From the NCBI GenBank assembly GCA_021779695.1, contig JAJYAE010000066.1, positions 1 to 15,468 on the forward strand: a DNA stretch of 15,468 nucleotides, given 5' to 3'. Under the pieces are notes generated by a model, which saw nothing but the letters and a program-made list of their open reading frames with translations, was not told the DNA's origin and did not search any database. Source of the DNA: Acidobacteriota bacterium. GTDB lineage: Bacteria > Acidobacteriota > Terriglobia > Terriglobales > Acidobacteriaceae. The position numbers and the translations under genes are program-made. This document shows, in pieces, positions 12,044 to 15,468 of this stretch. The stretch's first letter is position 1; every line of letters starts with the position of its first letter.

Positions 12044-13799
12044 GAAGATACTTGCCTATTTCTTCCTCCTGTACCCGCCGGCGTTCCGCCAGCGCTATCT
12101 GCACGAGGCACTACTTCTGTGCCGTGATCGCTGCCGCCATGAGACCGGTGTCTATCGTAGGGTGTGCCTAGCCTGCGACTTGCTCATTGATTTCTTCGCA
12201 GGGCTTCCAAAAGCTTGGCAGACGTCCTACTCCATTGTGGCGGTCGGGTCACAGAGCCTTGACAAGCGGCCCGTACCGTCCTTCAGCATGCTGCAATCTG
12301 AACCTCTTCGCCCCACATCGATTCTGTTGGGCTGCCTGCTCTCCATTGCGGCCTTCGGCGTTTTCGTGCTGATCTTGAGAATCACTGCTCTTTACCCCCT
12401 CGAAAGCCGCGCATGGTCCCCGATCGATTCTGTGATGCGGCGCCTCAATCAGCCAGCGTTACCCTCTGTTCAAAGTCGCGATCGGCAAAGTGCTGCTGAA
12501 GACGCGCCCGTTTCCGTAGGCACCCATCAACAAATCAAATCGGACGAAACCGCTCCTACCGGTTCCAAGGTTCCCAGTGCTCCATCACAGGTTCTTCCGG
12601 CGCGGGATAATGCGCCGAAAGGGCTTCCCGCAAGCACTGCTCGAAACAACCGACGCACAGACGTCCCACCAACCGCCAGATTCTCGATCAACGCTTCTAC
12701 AAATGCCCTGGCACCTCCTGGCGCGAAAGCTTCGGCGGCGCCAGATCAGCGGAACGCTACGGCAGCTCAGGGACAGGTGAACCCCCAGGACGCCACACAG
12801 GCCATGATTAAGGCAATCTCCGCCCACCAGATCGTGATGTTCGGCGAGACGCATGGAAACAAGCAGGAGTATGAATGGCTGTGTAAGCTCGTCAAGACAC
12901 CGGCTTTTGCCGATCGAGTCGACGACATTGTTGTTGAGTTCGGTAATTCGCTCTACCAGAGGACAGTTGATCGCTACATCGCTGGTGAGGATATTCCGCA
13001 GGCGCAGGTTGAGAAGGCTTGGCGCAATATGATCGGTGCGGTTGGCCCGATCTCGCCCGCCTACGGATGGTTTTATCGAGCAGTGCGAGAGTCAAATCTT
13101 GAGCGTCACGACGGACACAAGATTCGCCTGCTTTTGGGCGATCCTTACGGTGATTGGAGCAAAATCCACAATGCCGATGACCTTGGGCCCTACCTCGGAC
13201 ATCGCGATCAGTGGTATGCAGAGGTGGTGAAAGAAGACGTCCTGGCGCATCATCATCGTGCCTTATTGATCATGGGCGCTGGACACTTTCTACGAAGGAA
13301 CGGCCCGGGTCTCGTAGAACAAGCGATCCGCGCCGCCGGTGTTCAGCCGTATCTCGTCGTCTTTGGGACCAATGCAGTTGCCGCTTATGACGAACTCGAT
13401 CACCGCTTTGATACGTGGCCGTTGCCGGCCATCGTATCGCTTTCGGGCAACTGGGTGGGCGCGCTCCCCGCCAATCCGGTACTGACCGGCGGTGAGGTTG
13501 CTCCCAACTCCCAGAAGATGGAAGATGTAGCCGACGCGATGCTATATGTCGGTTCACGCGACACGCTTACGCAAGTCTTTCTGCCGCGGTCAGAACTCGT
13601 CAACACCGCCTATGGAAAAGAAGTCGAGCGGCGCTTACAGATTCAGATTGGACGCACCATGGATCTTACGCAGGCGTCAGAGGGCCCGCAGTATCAGAAG
13701 CCTCCGCAACAAATTGTAAGTAACGGTATTCATCGGCTTCCACCAAATCCGCCGAAGACCATTAACGATCCATTGCCGCCTCGCCCTCTATCCCGATAG
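12036..13799 (+). CDS. Membrane-anchored protein with TIKI/ChaN/EreA-like domain
   Basis: The 587-residue protein has four parts. Residues 1-70 (LLYPPAFRQRYLHEALLLCR, ACDLLIDFFAGLPKAWQ) resemble the cytoplasmic prefix found in PadR-linked acidobacterial permeases and related proteins. A single membrane helix follows near 95-117. Residues about 130-250 are a long low-complexity linker rich in Ala, Pro, Ser and Asn. The C-terminal domain (about 255-545) belongs to the TIKI/ChaN/erythromycin-esterase-like superfamily of metal- or haem-linked hydrolases. Its motifs include MFGETHGN (268-275, with Glu271 and His273), VVEFGN (299-304), LLLGDP (365-370) and MGAGHF (413-418, with His417). Orientation suggests this domain lies outside the cytoplasmic membrane. 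AGGGGG just upstream and the 8-base overlap with PadR support the start. The substrate is unknown; esterase, peptidase and haem-binding roles are all possible. Confidence 0.8.
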   Translation: MSEKILAYFFLLYPPAFRQRYLHEALLLCRDRCRHETGVYRRVCLACDLLIDFFAGLPKAWQTSYSIVAVGSQSLDKRPVPSFSMLQSEPLRPTSILLGCLLSIAAFGVFVLILRITALYPLESRAWSPIDSVMRRLNQPALPSVQSRDRQSAAEDAPVSVGTHQQIKSDETAPTGSKVPSAPSQVLPARDNAPKGLPASTARNNRRTDVPPTARFSINASTNALAPPGAKASAAPDQRNATAAQGQVNPQDATQAMIKAISAHQIVMFGETHGNKQEYEWLCKLVKTPAFADRVDDIVVEFGNSLYQRTVDRYIAGEDIPQAQVEKAWRNMIGAVGPISPAYGWFYRAVRESNLERHDGHKIRLLLGDPYGDWSKIHNADDLGPYLGHRDQWYAEVVKEDVLAHHHRALLIMGAGHFLRRNGPGLVEQAIRAAGVQPYLVVFGTNAVAAYDELDHRFDTWPLPAIVSLSGNWVGALPANPVLTGGEVAPNSQKMEDVADAMLYVGSRDTLTQVFLPRSELVNTAYGKEVERRLQIQIGRTMDLTQASEGPQYQKPPQQIVSNGIHRLPPNPPKTINDPLPPRPLSR

Positions 13800-13971
13800 C
13801 CCATGCGGCTTGGCGAGACCGGTCCCCGTGGCTCAATGTCGATCAACGATTGTGCCGACTGTTGATAAAGCGAGTCACTCATCCAGAACGGTTTATGCGG
13901 CAAAGCCACTCATAATCGGGAAATGGGGATCGCGCCAAGGAACAGTGCAGCTCGAGCCCAATGTGTCAAAA

Positions 13972-14001
13972 ACACGCCAAGGGCCCGGTTGACCGCCCAT
14001 G
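13972..14001 (+). repeat. Interspersed repeat family A, core copy 7
   Basis: CCAAGGGCCCGGTTGACCGC (13977-13996) followed by CCATG matches the core of copy 3 (CAAGGGCCCGTACGACCGCC) and of copy 8 (GGTTGACCGCCCATGG). The CGTTACAAAGTAAGC module is absent. Confidence 0.6.
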
Positions 14002-14081
14002 CTTCAGTTTGCAGATGGTAAACCGAGGAGTACCGCCAAGCGTCTCCAGACGGTGATTTGGAGCACTGTGGGGTAATCGTA

Positions 14082-14122
14082 GCCGACCACACTCCCGCGC
14101 CGCCGTTAATGGCGTCCAACTT
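14082..14122 (+). repeat. Repeat family B, copy 2
   Basis: GCCGACCAC, CGCGCCGCCGTTAATGG and TCCAACTT occur in the same order as at 2430-2471. The two copies are about 11.7 kb apart on the same strand. Confidence 0.55.
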
Positions 14123-14231
14123 TTTCTATTTGAGGGACTTGAAGGCCTTCTAGATTCTGGGTGGAGATAGGCTCGGAATTCGAGGTCCGGCCATATCTCC
14201 ATCGCTGACAGCCTTGGGGTTGGTTGACGTG

Positions 14232-14513
14232 TCAAACAAGTTCAAGACGGATTTGACGCCCCACGGCCAGAGCCGCTTTTCGCAAAGTGCTCAGAGTCAC
14301 GGCTTCGTATTCGGGATCGAGCAACCGGTCAAGTGCGGCACGACTTGTGTGCATTCGGCGCGCCATTTCAGCTTTTGAGAACTGTTTCTCTTTCATTGCA
14401 GCTTCGATCTGACGGGCCAGAACACGCTTTAGAGCATTCGCCGTTACCTCTTCATAGAGGCCTTCTTCGTGCAGCCAGCTTTCAAATGACGAACCGATAT
14501 TTCTCTTTTTCAT
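14232..14513 (-). CDS. HigA-like XRE-type antitoxin
   Basis: The 93-residue protein has an HTH of the Cro/C1 or HigA kind in its middle (about residues 44-66: QFSKAEMARRMHTSRAALDR), preceded by a helical segment (EVTANALKRVLARQIEAAMK) and ending in a short strand-forming tail (QIRLELV). It is the second gene of a toxin-first pair: its ATG overlaps the toxin stop codon by four bases (ATGA at 14510-14513). GGGAGG inside the toxin's last codons serves as its ribosome binding site, so its translation is coupled. The family neutralises a RelE/HigB-like RNase by direct binding and represses the pair's own promoter. This role is inferred from family and gene order. Confidence 0.88.
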   Translation of the reverse strand: MKKRNIGSSFESWLHEEGLYEEVTANALKRVLARQIEAAMKEKQFSKAEMARRMHTSRAALDRLLDPEYEAVTLSTLRKAALAVGRQIRLELV

Positions 14514-14854
14514 ATGCCCTCCCGTTTGCGCCTGAGCGCCAAGTCAATTTCGGATTGCGGGGTCTTCTGCGTCTTCTTGATAAAACCGTGGAGCAAAACA
14601 ACGTGTTTCTCTGCAATGCAGAAAATAACCCGTGCGATGCGGCCGTGCGGCAAACTGCTACGGACCTCCCACAATTCCTTGCCCAGGGAACGAACCAGAG
14701 GCAGTCCGATTGGCCACGAAAACTCAACATCCTTGATGTCCTCGCCTATCACCTTCCGGTCTTCGACAGTGAGGCTCTTCAACCATTCACGCACCGGCTC
14801 CCGTCCAGCATCAGATCGGTAGAAGCGGGCGGGCAGGCGTTTCGGTTCTGACAT
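14510..14854 (-). CDS. HigB-like toxin (phage Gp49-like, RelE/ParE superfamily)
   Basis: The 114-residue protein shows the Gp49/HigB pattern. It has GREPVREWLKSL (17-28), PLVRSLGKELWEVRSSLP (52-69), RIARVIFCIAEKHVVLLHGF (72-91) and KKTQKTPQSEIDLAL (93-107). In this family, the Arg in the LWEVR strand and the basic residues of the KKTQKTP loop contribute to RNA cleavage on the ribosome. Length is normal and the frame is intact, so the toxin is probably functional. Toxin-first order is typical of HigBA. No Shine-Dalgarno is visible upstream. A -10-like TACACT ends only about 8 bases before the ATG, which suggests a leaderless or nearly leaderless transcript. Confidence 0.9.
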   Translation of the reverse strand: MSEPKRLPARFYRSDAGREPVREWLKSLTVEDRKVIGEDIKDVEFSWPIGLPLVRSLGKELWEVRSSLPHGRIARVIFCIAEKHVVLLHGFIKKTQKTPQSEIDLALRRKREGI

Positions 14855-14857
14855 CGA

Positions 14858-14869
14858 ATACTAGTGTAT
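14858..14869. promoter_or_regulatory. Inverted repeat ATAC-N4-GTAT, candidate HigBA operator
   Basis: This short symmetric element lies 3 bases upstream of the toxin start and overlaps the -10-like TACACT on the minus strand. That is where an antitoxin-toxin complex would bind for autoregulation. The arms are only 4 bases, so the call is tentative. Confidence 0.35.
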
Positions 14870-14943
14870 CACTTTTGGTACGCAGAGTTGATGATAAGGC
14901 GGCGCGACAATGCTGCTAAGCTCTAGGAAAATGTCCAACCGGG

Positions 14944-15291
14944 ATGAGAATCTCTCGGAGACCTTTGTCAGTTCTTCAGATTGTTGCTGTGACTGTCATT
15001 TTGTTGAGTCTGGTGGTCCTTGTTTTGTGGGCAAATGACGTGCGCAAAGACCGCGAAAAGACTGTCACTGTGATCTCACCTACTCCTGTGTTTGTCGGGA
15101 GTGGGAGCGAAGACGACTGCTCTGCGCCGCGCCGACAAACTGCCACAGAAAAACCAGGCACCACCCTGCACGTTCGTCGGATTAGATACTGGAAGGATTG
15201 TGCCACGATCAACGTTGTCCTGCCGGATGGTCGCTCAGGGCACATCGTTCTCGGCGTCGGCGACGTTTCACTGCATCCGCCTCTGAACTAG
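14944..15291 (+). CDS. Membrane-anchored protein with SH3-like domain
   Basis: The 115-residue protein has a basic N-terminus (MRISRRP) and one membrane helix (about 10-30, LQIVAVTVILLSLVVLVLWA). A short extracytoplasmic domain follows, whose strand pattern resembles a bacterial SH3 fold: TVTVISPTPVFVGSG (40-54), PGTTLHVRRIRYWKDCATIN (71-90) and VLPDGRSGHIVLG (92-104). Cys59 and Cys86 could form a disulphide outside the cytoplasm. I do not recognise a named family. It diverges from the HigB-like toxin across an 89-base gap. The helix may be an uncleaved anchor, since no good signal peptidase site is seen. The start ATG has only a weak ribosome binding site, but no better in-frame start is present. 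Confidence 0.6.
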   Translation: MRISRRPLSVLQIVAVTVILLSLVVLVLWANDVRKDREKTVTVISPTPVFVGSGSEDDCSAPRRQTATEKPGTTLHVRRIRYWKDCATINVVLPDGRSGHIVLGVGDVSLHPPLN

Positions 15292-15293
15292 GT

Positions 15294-15363
15294 ATAGGTT
15301 GACCGCCCATGGTCGCGTTACAAAGTAAGCAACATCCGCAGAAAGGTTAGCTGAGCGGTTGCC
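15294..15363 (+). repeat. Interspersed repeat family A, copy 8
   Basis: GGTTGACCGCCCATGG (15298-15313) leads into the 28-base block at 15312-15339 that is identical to 4055-4082, followed by GAAAGGTTAGCTGAGCGGTTGC. It starts 3 bases after the stop of the SH3-like gene. The last 105 bases of the window (15364-15468) show nothing I can recognise. Confidence 0.75.
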
Positions 15364-15468
15364 CGCACCGCGGGGCATTTGACGGTACTCTCGGGCAGGA
15401 ATCCGGCGCCACAAGTCCGAGATGGCGACCTACTCGTCAAGTTGGATCGCCGGAGCTTCTGGATGAGT

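Larger units (their letters stand above)
13800..14231. other. 432-base gap with repeat A and repeat B copies
   Basis: The gap separates convergent operons (the PadR operon and the toxin-antitoxin pair). It holds repeat A (13972-14001), a small hairpin CGTCT-CC-AGACG (14041-14052) and repeat B (14082-14122). I see no coding frame worth calling and no clear T-tailed terminator for either operon. Confidence 0.55.

Noticed and set aside
13810..13992. Plus-strand frame of 60 codons after the TIKI-like gene
   Set aside because: It has no ribosome binding site, no family resemblance, and its end runs into a repeat A copy.
14744..14758. GCCTATCACC match inside the toxin gene, similar to the repeat A core
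   Set aside because: The match is short, lies within coding sequence and lacks the flanking blocks; it is most likely chance.
1..15468. CRISPR array
   Set aside because: The repeats are dispersed over kilobases with irregular spacing and degenerate sequence; no repeat-spacer pattern and no cas genes are present.

Overview
The window looks like an accessory stretch of an Acidobacteriota chromosome. This is an inference from gene content. The strongest hint is a PadR regulator followed by a duplicated MacB/FtsX permease of the 'ADOP' (acidobacterial duplicated orphan permease) type. A second PadR gene coupled to a protein with a permease-prefix-like N-terminus, a WYL regulator divergent from a DinB-family gene, and secreted peptidases fit the same picture. 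No rRNA, tRNA, CRISPR array, transposase, integrase or replication origin was recognised.

Layout. (1) 1-2142: on the minus strand, a DinB-family protein (559-1041) followed by a small membrane protein (171-431). A YafY-type HTH-WYL regulator (1138-2142) diverges from them, with two inverted repeats in the shared promoter gap. (2) 2143-4953: two intergenic stretches rich in repeats and hairpins flank one unusual gene (2623-3855). It encodes an N-terminal FRG domain joined to a C-terminal SET (lysine methyltransferase-like) domain. A possible small Cys-X2-Cys protein (4192-4425) follows. (3) 4954-8004: a minus-strand operon of PadR regulator and ADOP permease, with a clear promoter and a candidate operator. 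(4) 8005-11043: a secreted protein of unknown function and a secreted S41-family peptidase, both on the plus strand. (5) 11044-13799: a possible small membrane protein, then a PadR operon whose second gene carries a membrane anchor, a long low-complexity linker and a TIKI/ChaN/erythromycin-esterase-like domain. (6) 13800-15468: a repeat-bearing gap, a HigBA-type toxin-antitoxin pair on the minus strand, a divergent membrane-anchored SH3-like protein, and another repeat copy at the end.

How it fits together. There are three local regulator-target modules (WYL/DinB, PadR/ADOP, PadR/TIKI-like), one self-contained toxin-antitoxin module and one orphan FRG-SET gene. Linking them is a family of short interspersed repeats found only between genes. 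About eight copies are visible and all lie on the plus strand whatever the direction of the neighbouring genes. Two smaller repeat pairs are also present. The FRG-SET gene and the repeat family are the most promising leads for something undescribed.
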